Assembly (NCBI GenBank): GCA_013140705.1
Contig: JABFSH010000023.1
Location: forward strand, 1 to 64,000
DNA length: 64,000 bases
Source: Methylococcaceae bacterium
GTDB lineage: Bacteria > Pseudomonadota > Gammaproteobacteria > Methylococcales > Methylomonadaceae
Direction: 5' to 3'
How positions within the stretch are numbered: the stretch's first letter is position 1; every line of letters begins with the position of its first letter. The translations under genes were made by a program, and so were the position numbers. The notes beneath the pieces were generated by a model. It was not told the DNA's origin and did no database searches. It was given only the letters and a program-made list of their open reading frames with translations. Positions 16,304 through 24,723 of the stretch are shown piece after piece.

Positions 16304-18004
16304 ATGGATCCTAGAAAAAAAATTCGTATCGGAGACCTGCTGGTTCAAAACCTGATTATTAGTTCTGACCAACTGCAAGCCGCCCTGACAGAACAGAAAA
16401 AATCCGGCAGAAAACTGGGGCGAACGCTGATCGACCTCGGTTTCATCAAAGAAACAGAATTACTGAATTTTTTGTCACGCCAGTTACAAATACCGTTTCT
16501 GGATATAGCTCAGTATCCGCGAAAAGCCGACATCATCAGACTGTTACCGGAAAGCCTTGCCCGCCGTTTTCGTGTCATGCTGCTGGAAAGCAATGACAAT
16601 GACGTGCTGTTGGCGATGGCCGATCCGACTGATTTAATGGGACTGGACGAATTAACGCGGGTTCTGAAAAAAGCCATTCGTCCTGCCGTCGTCAGGGAAT
16701 CCGATCTGTTAGCCGCTATCGATCAATCCTATCGCCGCACGGAAGAAATAAACAGTCTTGCCGAACAATTACGGGATCAATTATCCGAACAGGATGTTGA
16801 TCTCAACACGCTCCTGACTTCTGACGAGGTTGCCGATGCGCCGGTCGTTAAGCTGTTGCAATCGTTATTTGAGGACGCTGTGCAGGCTAAGGCCTCTGAT
16901 ATTCACATCGAGCCCGATGCTGGCGTATTGCGGATCAGGCAGCGTGTCGATGGCGTTTTAATTGAACATCTGCTCGATGAAGTCAATATCGCTTCTGCGC
17001 TGGTGGTTCGATTAAAAATCATGTCGGGGCTCAATATTTCGGAAAAGCGCCTCCCGCAAGACGGCCGCTTCAACATTCGTGTTAAAGGCCGTTCTCTGGA
17101 TGTCAGACTATCCATTTTACCCGTACAGCACGGTGAAGCCGTGGTCATGCGGATTCTGGATCATTCTCAAGGCTTATTGAATCTCGATCACCTCGGCATA
17201 CCACCCACTATTCTGACTACCATCAGAAAACATATCAGGAATCCTCATGGTTTGATTCTGGTTACCGGTCCGACAGGCAGTGGTAAAACCACCACCCTGT
17301 ATGCAGCTCTATCGGAAATCAATACGCCGGAAACCAAAATCATTACCGCTGAAGATCCTGTCGAGTACAGTCTGCCTCGGATTAGCCAGGTTCAGGTCAA
17401 CGATAAAATAGGCCTGACTTTCGCCGGCATTCTTCGTTCAGCCTTGCGCCAAGACCCGGATGTAATTTTAGTCGGCGAAATGCGCGACAGTGAAACGGCC
17501 GACATCGCTATTCGGGCCTCAATTACCGGCCATCTTGTTTTATCGACCCTGCACACCAACGGCGCTATTGAAACAGCGACTCGCTTGATGGATATGGGGG
17601 TTGAAGGCTACATTCTGGCCAGCGCCCTGAAAGCCATCATTGCTCAACGCCTGGTTCGCAGAATTTGTCCGCATTGTTCGGAACCTGCTGTCATTGAGCC
17701 AGGAAAACTGGCGTGGCTGGAAAAATCCCAAAATATGGATTTCAGCCAGACGCCTTTTAAACGGGGACGCGGCTGTCATCACTGTAACCATACGGGTTAT
17801 CGAGGTCGCGTTGGTGTCTACGAACTGCTGGAATTAACCAACGCAACTCTCGACGCGCTACGCAATAATGATTCGGCAACGTTTACCAAGGCCGCATTAC
17901 AGACACCAGGCTTTATTCGTTACGCACATTGTGCCAGTGAATATGCCCGGCAAGGCATTACTACCGTTGACGAAGTGCTGCGTCTGATCAGTACAGGAGA
18001 ATAA
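16304..18004 (+). CDS. mshE: MSHA assembly ATPase MshE (GspE/PilB type)
   Basis: 566 residues. The N-terminal MshEN/T2SSE_N domain (about 1-160) begins RIGDLLVQNLIISSDQLQ, a fold that in MshE binds cyclic di-GMP. The C-terminal ATPase has Walker A GPTGSGKTTT, Asp box EDPVEY, Walker B DVILVGEMRD and His box GHLVLSTLHTN. A C-terminal four-cysteine zinc motif (CPHC...CHHCNHTGYRG) is intact. It would power pilus extension, possibly under c-di-GMP control. The ATG at 16304 follows a 50-base gap after mshL, the largest in the operon. Confidence 0.88.
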   Translation: MDPRKKIRIGDLLVQNLIISSDQLQAALTEQKKSGRKLGRTLIDLGFIKETELLNFLSRQLQIPFLDIAQYPRKADIIRLLPESLARRFRVMLLESNDNDVLLAMADPTDLMGLDELTRVLKKAIRPAVVRESDLLAAIDQSYRRTEEINSLAEQLRDQLSEQDVDLNTLLTSDEVADAPVVKLLQSLFEDAVQAKASDIHIEPDAGVLRIRQRVDGVLIEHLLDEVNIASALVVRLKIMSGLNISEKRLPQDGRFNIRVKGRSLDVRLSILPVQHGEAVVMRILDHSQGLLNLDHLGIPPTILTTIRKHIRNPHGLILVTGPTGSGKTTTLYAALSEINTPETKIITAEDPVEYSLPRISQVQVNDKIGLTFAGILRSALRQDPDVILVGEMRDSETADIAIRASITGHLVLSTLHTNGAIETATRLMDMGVEGYILASALKAIIAQRLVRRICPHCSEPAVIEPGKLAWLEKSQNMDFSQTPFKRGRGCHHCNHTGYRGRVGVYELLELTNATLDALRNNDSATFTKAALQTPGFIRYAHCASEYARQGITTVDEVLRLISTGE

Positions 18005-18005
18005 C

Positions 18006-19229
18006 GTGCCGCAATTTCACATCAAGGCACGCAATTCGGCCGGTGAACTGGTCGACAATTTCATTGACGCTGACAACCCGATGCTCGCCGCTCAAATCAT
18101 CAGCAATCGCGGCATGATTCCTATCTCGATCACGCCAAAAGAGCAGACGCTCAACTTTTCCGAAAATTTCAACCACTGGCTGGCACTCAACCAGCTCAAT
18201 CTTACCGATCTGATGCTGTTCTGCAGACAGATGTATAGCATGACCAAGGCAGGAGTTCCTATAACCAGGGCATTAAGAAGTTTAATTGAATCCACTCGCA
18301 ATCGCGCTTTAGTCGATGCACTCAAGGATATTGCCAAACGTCTTGAATCCGGCTCTGCCTTGGCGCCAGCCATGAATAATCATAAAAAAATATTCACCCC
18401 CTTGATGATCAATATCATCAACGTGGGAGAAAGCTCTGGCGGACTTGATCTGGCTTTTTTACAATTATCCAACTACCTGGGGCGTGAAAAAGAAACCGAA
18501 ACCCGCATCAAATCCGCGCTGCGCTATCCGATGATGGTGATCGTCGCCATAACCATTGCGATGGTTATCGTCAACATTTATGTGATTCCTGCATTCAGAG
18601 GTGTGTTCGACAAGATGCATGCCGAGCTGCCTTGGCAAACAAAATTATTGATGTCCATCTCGGAATTCATGGTGAGTTACTGGCCCTATTTGTTATTGGC
18701 CGTTGTTATTCTTATGACCGCCCTCATTAGATACATTAACACGTCTGCCGGGCGCTTGCGATGGGATAAACTGATACTCAGTCTGCCTGCGGTCGGCAGT
18801 ATTATTGAACGTTCAACCATGGAACGATTTTCTCGATCCTTCGCGATGATTCTGAATGCCGGTGTGCCGTTGATACAGGGTATCGCTATTGTATCGGCCG
18901 CGATTGGCAATACCTATGTTGGCTCCAGACTTGACCAATTGCGCATTGGCATAGAAAAAGGCGACACCATCAGCCGCATGGCGAGAAGTACGCAATTATT
19001 TCCTCCCCTGGTGATTCAAATGATCATGGTCGGCGAAGAAACCGGTAATATCAGCGATATGTTATTGGAGGTTGCCAATTTCTACGAAACTGAAATTGAT
19101 GCCGAATTGAAAAACCTTGCCAGTGTCATTGAACCCATCTTGATCATCATTATCGGAATTATGGTGCTTGTGCTGGCACTGGGCATTTTCTTGCCCATGT
19201 GGAATCTATCCAGTACCATGCTGCATTGA
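18006..19229 (+). CDS. mshG: MSHA platform protein MshG (GspF/PilC type)
   Basis: 407-residue inner-membrane platform protein with two GspF domains, each about 120 residues (FCRQMYSMTKAGVPITRAL near 75 and ERFSRSFAMILNAGVPL near 275). There are three membrane spans, the last at the extreme C-terminus. The start is GTG at 18006, one base after the mshE stop and with AGGAGA overlapping the end of mshE as ribosome binding site. It is the last gene of the visible cluster; no mshF, B, A, C, D, O, P or Q follows. Confidence 0.86.
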   Translation: MPQFHIKARNSAGELVDNFIDADNPMLAAQIISNRGMIPISITPKEQTLNFSENFNHWLALNQLNLTDLMLFCRQMYSMTKAGVPITRALRSLIESTRNRALVDALKDIAKRLESGSALAPAMNNHKKIFTPLMINIINVGESSGGLDLAFLQLSNYLGREKETETRIKSALRYPMMVIVAITIAMVIVNIYVIPAFRGVFDKMHAELPWQTKLLMSISEFMVSYWPYLLLAVVILMTALIRYINTSAGRLRWDKLILSLPAVGSIIERSTMERFSRSFAMILNAGVPLIQGIAIVSAAIGNTYVGSRLDQLRIGIEKGDTISRMARSTQLFPPLVIQMIMVGEETGNISDMLLEVANFYETEIDAELKNLASVIEPILIIIIGIMVLVLALGIFLPMWNLSSTMLH

Positions 19230-19319
19230 TCGAAGACTAATACCAACAGGCAACGAGCTTTTATAGAATCCCAGAAAACCGGGTTGCCGCATAAGTGGAG
19301 ACCCAAGCATTGGCATTGC

Positions 19320-19339
19320 GCTGGGTTTATCAACCCAGC
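19320..19339 (+). terminator. Hairpin after the msh operon
   Basis: GCTGGGTT and AACCCAGC form a perfect 8-bp stem with a TATC loop about 90 bases after mshG. No T run follows, so it is a weak candidate for the end of the operon or a small repeat. Confidence 0.35.
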
Positions 19340-19462
19340 CTCCGTGGTACAGGCATAAATATGGAGGATGAATTGTTAGTTTTTTAAAAAATCGGCTGAA
19401 CAATCCGGGCATCTGCGGTATCATCCTGCCCTGTTAAACTTTTACAGGAATTAGGTAACACC

Positions 19463-20116
19463 ATGACTCAAGATGAATTAAAACAAAAAGTTGCACAAGC
19501 CGCTTTAAAATATATCAAAGATGTCTCCATCATCGGCGTAGGCACGGGTTCTACAACTAATTATTTTATTGAATTTTTAGCGGATTATCGGAACCAGATC
19601 GAAGGCGCATGCTCCAGTTCTGAAGGCACCAGCGAACGCCTCAGAAAAGTGGGGATCCCAGTACTGGATCTGAATGCTGTGGGCACTCTGGAAGTGTACG
19701 TAGATGGTGCGGACGAAATCAGCCCGCACAAACACCTGATCAAGGGCGGTGGCGCCGCATTGACGCGGGAAAAAATCATCGCCGCAGCGAGCAAAAAATT
19801 TGTCTGTATTGCCGACGGTTCAAAATGCGTCGATGTGCTCGGAGCCTTTCCTCTGCCCATTGAAGTCATTCCGATGGCAAGAAGCTATGTCGCGCGAGAA
19901 ATCGTTAAATTGGGTGGTCAACCGGTATGGCGTGAAAACTGTGTAACGGATAATCACAACCACATTATTGATGTCCACAATCTGAATATTGTTGACCCCA
20001 TCAAGCTGGAACAGATTATCAACAATATAACTGGCGTTGTAGCTGTTGGCTTGTTTGCGATGCGTCCTGCGGACGTCGTGTTGGTCAGCAAAGGCGAAGA
20101 GGTTGTCACGCTTTAA
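19463..20116 (+). CDS. rpiA: Ribose-5-phosphate isomerase A
   Basis: Interconverts ribose 5-phosphate and ribulose 5-phosphate, an enzyme of the pentose phosphate and ribulose monophosphate pathways. At 217 residues it has the family length. Visible are the phosphate-binding [13 protein letters not shown], the DGADEIS motif with catalytic Asp, and the [11 protein letters not shown] loop with the general base. In a methanotroph it would help regenerate the formaldehyde acceptor ribulose 5-phosphate. The ATG is preceded by CAGGAATTAGG, a good ribosome binding site. Stand-alone gene followed by repeat elements. Confidence 0.94.
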   Translation: MTQDELKQKVAQAALKYIKDVSIIGVGTGSTTNYFIEFLADYRNQIEGACSSSEGTSERLRKVGIPVLDLNAVGTLEVYVDGADEISPHKHLIKGGGAALTREKIIAAASKKFVCIADGSKCVDVLGAFPLPIEVIPMARSYVAREIVKLGGQPVWRENCVTDNHNHIIDVHNLNIVDPIKLEQIINNITGVVAVGLFAMRPADVVLVSKGEEVVTL

Positions 20117-20185
20117 ATAAAATGTGGGCCGGGTTAAACTGCTAAGGATACAGCTAATAATAACTTCCCTGATGATTTGGGAAAA

Positions 20186-20257
20186 TGTGGGAGCGGCGCC
20201 CTTGCCGCGATTGATCATCCAGGATTCACTGTTCGCGGCAAGGGCGCCGCTCCCACA
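20186..20257. repeat. Perfect 24-bp inverted repeat (REP-like) after rpiA
   Basis: Bases 20187-20210 and 20233-20256 are exact reverse complements (GTGGGAGCGGCGCCCTTGCC.. and mate), extended by one T-A pair on each side, with a 22-base loop. GTGGGAGCGG...CCGCTCCCAC palindromes are common dispersed elements in proteobacterial genomes. It may also stop rpiA transcription. A sequence-related copy sits between gspK and gspJ. Confidence 0.75.
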
Positions 20258-20320
20258 AAGACTTCAGGATACTGAGCTTTTCGGAGAGTTATTTTTTACC
20301 CCGCTCCACAAGAAAGTTTT

Positions 20321-20400
20321 TGGTGGGCAACGCTTTTCTGCCCACCATTAAGCATCGTCGCGTTTATTCCGCGTGGGCACGAACAGCATGTGCCCCACCC
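20321..20400. repeat. Two short hairpin repeats, incl. GTGGGCAC copy 1
   Basis: TGGTGGGCA (20321-20329) pairs with TGCCCACCA (20339-20347) around CGCTTTT. Immediately after, at 20371-20400, is the unit GCGTGGGCACGAACAGCATG followed by TGCCC, a stem GTGGGCA/TGCCC(C)AC with a GAACAGCA-type loop. The second unit recurs at 21107-21136 and 21871-21903 on the two sides of the neighbouring toxin-antitoxin-like genes. Confidence 0.6.
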
Positions 20401-20405
20401 AAGAC

Positions 20406-20687
20406 TCAAGCTGCGTTTTCTTGCCGGTAACCATGCTCCAATTGATTCCGGTATAAATCAATGACAGGAAAGCACAGATCATAATCGCCCCAGACCAACT
20501 CCCCGTATTCGATGTAAAACGTGGCAAATTTAACCGGATCAAGATAGCCTCTAATATCGGGATGCTGCGCACGGGTTAAGAACGGTTTAAAATCGACCGT
20601 TTGCTCCTTGCCATCATCGAATACCAAATGGAGGCGATAATCGCCCACGGGTTCCGCCGCAAAAATATTGATAGGGTTCTGACTCAT
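20406..20687 (-). CDS. DUF2442 domain protein
   Basis: 93 residues matching the DUF2442 pattern: YRLHLVFDDGKEQTVDF followed by the acidic, aromatic IEYGELVWGDYDLCFP. The N-terminal INIFAAEPVGDY agrees with the family, a small beta-rich fold. DUF2442 genes usually sit next to DUF4160 genes, and such pairs are suspected toxin-antitoxin-like modules; the biochemical role is unknown. Its ATG overlaps the DUF4160 stop by 4 bases (ATGA). Confidence 0.75.
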   Translation of the reverse strand: MSQNPINIFAAEPVGDYRLHLVFDDGKEQTVDFKPFLTRAQHPDIRGYLDPVKFATFYIEYGELVWGDYDLCFPVIDLYRNQLEHGYRQENAA

Positions 20688-20995
20688 TTCAATCTCCCGG
20701 TGATTCGCTCTGGCCTTACCGATTTATGCAAAACGAAAAAATCAATCCATTTTTGCACAATATCGTCTGCACGAGCGCTGACGATTTCTTTAAAATACTG
20801 CATTTCACGAAATTCCAACGGCGCCCTTCCTGTCACATCTGAATAGCACACATCGGTCACAATCCCTTCTAAAACGATAATCTCTGCTTTAGATTCACGT
20901 CCCTGACATTTGCCATGTATATGTACATGCACGGGCTCGTGCTCATTCGCATAAAACATGATGATCAAGCCAAAATATTCGTATAACTTAGGCAT
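20684..20995 (-). CDS. DUF4160 domain protein
   Basis: 103 residues with the family signature IMFYANEHEPVHVHIHGKC, where the HxHxH-like cluster resembles a metal-binding site, and ARADDIVQKWIDFF near the C-terminus. It is first of a two-gene unit overlapping the DUF2442 gene. The functional class (possible toxin-antitoxin component) is inferred from this recurring pairing only. Confidence 0.75.
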   Translation of the reverse strand: MPKLYEYFGLIIMFYANEHEPVHVHIHGKCQGRESKAEIIVLEGIVTDVCYSDVTGRAPLEFREMQYFKEIVSARADDIVQKWIDFFVLHKSVRPERITGRLK

Positions 20996-21106
20996 GTCTT
21001 TTTTTCATAACGCTTAAATAGTTATTTGTGGGCAGGCTTTTTGCCTTTATAACCTAAAGGTCACAAGTGTCCTCGGGTACACCATTTATGTCGACGTACT
21101 TATTCT

Positions 21107-21136
21107 GCGTGGGCACGAAAAGCATGTGCCCGGGTA
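21107..21136. repeat. GTGGGCAC hairpin repeat, copy 2
   Basis: GCGTGGGCACGAAAAGCATG then TGCCCGGGTA. It matches the unit at 20371 apart from two bases, with stem GGGCAC/GTGCCC. It lies between the DUF4160 gene and the putative antitoxin gene. A separate exact palindrome CTTGTCAGG-TG-CCTGACAAG (21144-21163) overlaps the stop codon of the next gene. Confidence 0.6.
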
Positions 21137-21147
21137 CTGCGCGCTTG

Positions 21148-21357
21148 TCAGGTGCCTGACAAGTGGTGTTCTTCGGCAAATTTGCGTAGCGCACGATTGA
21201 CCGATTCAGAATTTGGAAAAAGCTTATGTAGATCGGGGTCAACTAAAACAATATTTGTGTCTTCCCGATAGCGACTAGCAAATTTTCCACGTACCCCGGA
21301 TTTAATGAGGTCAGCGGGATATTCAGGTCTCAACGTATCTTCATTGTTCATATGCAT
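21148..21357 (-). CDS. Putative antitoxin partner of BrnT-like toxin
   Basis: 69 residues, overlapping the end of the BrnT-like gene by 17 bases. The sequence (LRPEYPADLIKSGVRGKFA, then DTNIVLVDPDLHKLFPNSES and a VNRALRKFAEE helix) is not the usual ribbon-helix-helix BrnA. It fits another small family often found next to short toxin genes. Role by position and pairing only. The stop codon lies inside a 20-base palindrome that may end transcription. Confidence 0.6.
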   Translation of the reverse strand: MHMNNEDTLRPEYPADLIKSGVRGKFASRYREDTNIVLVDPDLHKLFPNSESVNRALRKFAEEHHLSGT

Positions 21358-21637
21358 TACGCTCCTGGCGGGTCATTTGCCGCGCTGAAATGATTCGAAT
21401 AGCCTCTAACCTTTCAGTGAACGATACTACAAGGTGGTTACCTTTCGAGGATACTCCAAAGAGCAAGTATCTTTCTTCATCATATGAATGGTCTGGGTCA
21501 CGAACGCACGAGGAATGTTCGTCAGAAAACACTTCGGTAGCTTCAAGAAAGGAAACGCCATGCTTGCTTTGATTAGTATCTGCCTTTGTCTTATCCCATT
21601 CAAAGTCCAATGCGTGTGGTTCTCCAAAGCCAAACAT
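21341..21637 (-). CDS. brnT: BrnT family toxin (RNase)
   Basis: The core shows the BrnT signature: FEWDKTKADTNQSKHGVSF, then FSDEHS, the RYLLFGVS strand and IRIISARQMTRQERNAYEQ. The family folds like RelE ribonucleases and is bound by a small antitoxin. I chose the ATG at 21637 (MFGFGEPHALDFEWD). An earlier ATG at 21688 would add 17 residues not usual for the family. The next gene overlaps and probably encodes the antitoxin. Confidence 0.78.
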   Translation of the reverse strand: MFGFGEPHALDFEWDKTKADTNQSKHGVSFLEATEVFSDEHSSCVRDPDHSYDEERYLLFGVSSKGNHLVVSFTERLEAIRIISARQMTRQERNAYEQ

Positions 21638-21840
21638 TACGGTAAGGGGCACGCCGCTCACAAAACTTAAGCGAAGCCAACGAACCATGATTAAAACAAC
21701 AATTCAAAACCGCCAACGGGCTGAGTGTCCCGCTGACTGATTTATCAGCTCGATTTTAAGGCAAAACCCTGAACGAAGCCAAGGAAAATATGGGGTACAA
21801 GGAGAGGAATGTGATTGTGAAAGACCTGACCCCTTTCATC

Positions 21841-21903
21841 TTCCGCATGGGCACGAGCAGCATCCGAATTATTCCGCGTGGGCACGAACAGCATGTGCCC
21901 ACC
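21841..21903. repeat. GTGGGCAC hairpin repeat, copy 3 with a half copy
   Basis: A partial unit (TTCCGCATGGGCACGAGCAG) at 21841 is followed by a full unit at 21871-21903 (ATTCCGCGTGGGCACGAACA, GCATGTGCCCACCC). It ends 20 bases before the gspD stop codon. The full unit is almost identical to copy 1 at 20371, including the ATTCCGCGT lead. Confidence 0.65.
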
Positions 21904-21923
21904 CTACCCGGCTGAGTTCATTT

Positions 21924-24089
21924 TCAATTCGTGGTTGGTTTCTCGAAATATGCAGGAACTTCCTGATAAATTCCGGTCAACTTACGCTTGAATTCATTGG
22001 AGATATCTCTGGAATCCTGCTTGCTTGTTACCACGCGCGGTGTAATCAACACAACCAGTTCCTTTCTGTTTTTCTTATAAGTGGTATTGCCAAATAATGG
22101 CCCTATCCAGGGAAGTTCATGTAAAAAAGGAATCCCTGCTTTATTCGCCGTGTTGTCCTCTTTAATTAAACCGCCTAACGCTATTGTTTCCCCGTCTTTT
22201 ACAGCCACGCTACTTTCTATCTCTTGTTTTTCAATGGTCGCGGAACTGGTAACACCAACTGATGTTTCTTTTACAGAACTGACAATTTGATGGATTTCCA
22301 AAATAACCATGCCATTGGCATTGACTCTGGGCTTAACATCCAGCGTGACGCCGGTGTCTTTATATTGAATCTGGCTGGCTTGAGCCAAACCATTATTAGT
22401 ATTAGGATCTGCCGATATTCCATTACTACTGACCGCATTCGTTAAAGAGCTCGTTTGTATGGGTATTTGATCACCGACATTGATTTTTGCTTGCTGATTA
22501 TTTAACACCATTAAAGAGGGTGATGAAATAATTTTGACGTTATCTTTTTTGGCTTGTGCGCTTAAAATAGCTTTAACAGTACCTGAGTTTTGTACCACGC
22601 TCAGTCCACCCGTTGCAAACGCAGCAAGCCCGTCAGTGGCCAGTCCACCTAAACTAACTTTACTTAATCCGCTACCGATTGCCGTGTTACCTTCGCGTAT
22701 GAACCACTCTATGCCGTAAATTAATTCATCCGTCAAAGTAACCGCAGCAACCGTTGCATCAATCAGCACTTGCAGCGGCACAGCGTCCAACTGTTTGATG
22801 ACCGGCAATATCGTCTCATACTCCTGGGGCGTAGCGACAATAACGATGGAATTATTGGTTGGATCGGCAATGATTTTGACATCTTTTAACTGACCCTCTC
22901 CTGAAGACGACGATTTTCTGCTGGCTGAAGATGTTTTTTGGATATTTTGTTTTTCGGTCGGCTGTTTATTGGTCAGTTCCGCTGCATTTTGCCCCGGTGA
23001 GACTTTGGCTGCTTTCTCCTTCTTGGTTGAGCCCCCAGACCCTGTAAAAATATCGTTTAATGTGCCGGCCAAGTCTTCTGCGTCGACATTCTGGACTCTA
23101 TAGACATTCACGCCACCACTTGATGCAGTATTGGCCCTGTCCAGGCGCGCAATCCAGCTTTCAATATCCCTTAAATACCGGGCTTGATGGGTAATGGCTA
23201 ATATGGCATTCAGGCGGTCAATGGTGATAAATTTGAAAAAATCACCTTCTTCGGCTTTACCGCTATTGTTAAAAACCTCCTCAAGTTCTTTGGTGATGGT
23301 ATCCGGCTCGACGTGCGTCAATGGAAACAGCGCAAAGGAACGGCCTCGCAACATATCGATATCAAACGTACCAATCAAATCCAGAACGCGCGCCATTTCA
23401 TCGGCAGTACCAGAAGCAATCAGGATATTGCGTCCACCCTCAACCTTTAGTATCGTTTTTTCATTTACCAGCGGCTTGATTATTTCAACAATATCTTCAA
23501 CCGCCACATATCGGATGGGGAATACACGGGTCTGAAAACCTGACTGGTTGGCTGATGAAATATTGGAGCTGTACAAGGCATCTGCTGTGGGTTCAATATG
23601 ATAGATTTTTCCATCCTTAACCAGCGCCGCATTGTTCATACGCAACACCATTTCCAGTGTTGGCAATAATTCTTCCTTGGTTAAGGCCTCGGTAGTTTGC
23701 AGTGTAACCTTGCCGGCCACCTTCGGACTTAAAACGTAATTTTGTCCCAGTATATCGCCCAAAATCACTTTTGCCACTTCACCTAAATCGGCTTCATCAA
23801 AATTCAGGCTGTAAGAGCCTTCACCACTACCCTGCGTTCTGCGGTGTTGTTGAGCCGCATCAGAGACAAAGCGGTCTGTGCCTGGATAAAGCTCGGTTTT
23901 TAGCTTTGGCGCCTCAACTGGCTTTTTTACCTGCGATTCCAATCCCAACTGATCATCCTGTTTTTCATGTTTGACTGGAGGCAAGGGCAATTTTGCAGCT
24001 AAAGGCGGATTTAATAATTCACAACTAGCCAGAGCTAGACTCGCAACAATGTACGACGCTGTTGTGATTTTTTTAAAGTTGTTGTTCAT
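21924..24089 (-). CDS. gspD: Type II secretion secretin GspD
   Basis: About 721 residues. The lipoprotein-like signal has Cys in LALASCELL. N0 and N1-N3 domains follow (N0 with YSLNFDEADLGEVAKVILGD near residue 90; N1-N3 contain IPIRYVAVEDIVEIIKPLV-type repeats). A serine/lysine-rich insertion of about 55 residues breaks the N3 domain. The secretin channel domain shows SSPSLMVLNNQQAKINVGDQ and ends with LPWIGPLFGN. It is the last gene of the minus-strand gsp operon. The ATG at 24089 lies inside the upstream gene; a TTG further up is less likely. Confidence 0.92.
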   Translation of the reverse strand: MNNNFKKITTASYIVASLALASCELLNPPLAAKLPLPPVKHEKQDDQLGLESQVKKPVEAPKLKTELYPGTDRFVSDAAQQHRRTQGSGEGSYSLNFDEADLGEVAKVILGDILGQNYVLSPKVAGKVTLQTTEALTKEELLPTLEMVLRMNNAALVKDGKIYHIEPTADALYSSNISSANQSGFQTRVFPIRYVAVEDIVEIIKPLVNEKTILKVEGGRNILIASGTADEMARVLDLIGTFDIDMLRGRSFALFPLTHVEPDTITKELEEVFNNSGKAEEGDFFKFITIDRLNAILAITHQARYLRDIESWIARLDRANTASSGGVNVYRVQNVDAEDLAGTLNDIFTGSGGSTKKEKAAKVSPGQNAAELTNKQPTEKQNIQKTSSASRKSSSSGEGQLKDVKIIADPTNNSIVIVATPQEYETILPVIKQLDAVPLQVLIDATVAAVTLTDELIYGIEWFIREGNTAIGSGLSKVSLGGLATDGLAAFATGGLSVVQNSGTVKAILSAQAKKDNVKIISSPSLMVLNNQQAKINVGDQIPIQTSSLTNAVSSNGISADPNTNNGLAQASQIQYKDTGVTLDVKPRVNANGMVILEIHQIVSSVKETSVGVTSSATIEKQEIESSVAVKDGETIALGGLIKEDNTANKAGIPFLHELPWIGPLFGNTTYKKNRKELVVLITPRVVTSKQDSRDISNEFKRKLTGIYQEVPAYFEKPTTN

Positions 24090-24723
24090 CAGTGGTGGTC
24101 TCAAATGGATCTACTGGGGATTCGGGTTCGGGTACCGGGATGGCTTCTGGATTCGGTATTGTCTCAAGTGTTGGTACCGGTTGTGCTGCAGGAACTGCTT
24201 GCGTATTGTCTGGTTTGGGCGTTTTTGGCTTTGATTTACGCAGCAAAACCTCTTTCTGATTAGCGCCTGACATGAGAATGGCTCTATCGCTTTTTATCTC
24301 TGTCAATTTCCAGCCATCAAGATCACCGCCAACAGCTACCTTTCGATAGTTATCTTTAGGCACTTTTGTTTTGGATCGGCTAAACAATGCCGACAATTTC
24401 GCATTCCTTGTATAAATGCCATCCAATATCCAATCAAAGACAACAGGAACAACAGGTGTTTGTGCCGCTTCCTGCTTGGGCTCGTCAACGGGTTTTCTGC
24501 CTTTGATAAATAAGGGCCTGGATACTATTTGTTCATAGCTTTCTTCGGGATGTTTGGTTAAATCCAGACTCGGCATTGCATCCGATGAGACTTTTGATGC
24601 CGTTGAATTCGTAGAGGCCAGGAGTTCTCGTTGTGCCAGCCTTGCATATAACCATTCACCACAGATAATAAGCAAAAGCGCAGCACAAACAGAAATCAGC
24701 AGTATGATTAACTTACTGTTCAT
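24073..24723 (-). CDS. GspC/GspN-like inner-membrane protein (no PDZ domain)
   Basis: 216 residues: one membrane span (about 4-24), then the SYEQIVSRPLF..GRKP region and a small beta domain (FDWILDGIYTRNAKLSALFSR) that is the homology region binding the secretin N0 domain. The last 45 residues are proline-rich. GspC proteins often have a C-terminal PDZ domain or coiled coil; none is seen. It overlaps gspM by 4 bases and gspD by 17. It could equally be named GspN or XcpP-like; function as the inner/outer membrane link is by family and position. Confidence 0.65.
   Translation of the reverse strand: MNSKLIILLISVCAALLLIICGEWLYARLAQRELLASTNSTASKVSSDAMPSLDLTKHPEESYEQIVSRPLFIKGRKPVDEPKQEAAQTPVVPVVFDWILDGIYTRNAKLSALFSRSKTKVPKDNYRKVAVGGDLDGWKLTEIKSDRAILMSGANQKEVLLRKSKPKTPKPDNTQAVPAAQPVPTLETIPNPEAIPVPEPESPVDPFETTTDEQQL

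Noticed and set aside
19320..19339. Hairpin after mshG as a firm rho-independent terminator
   Set aside because: Stem is good but lacks a T run; kept only as a low-confidence feature.
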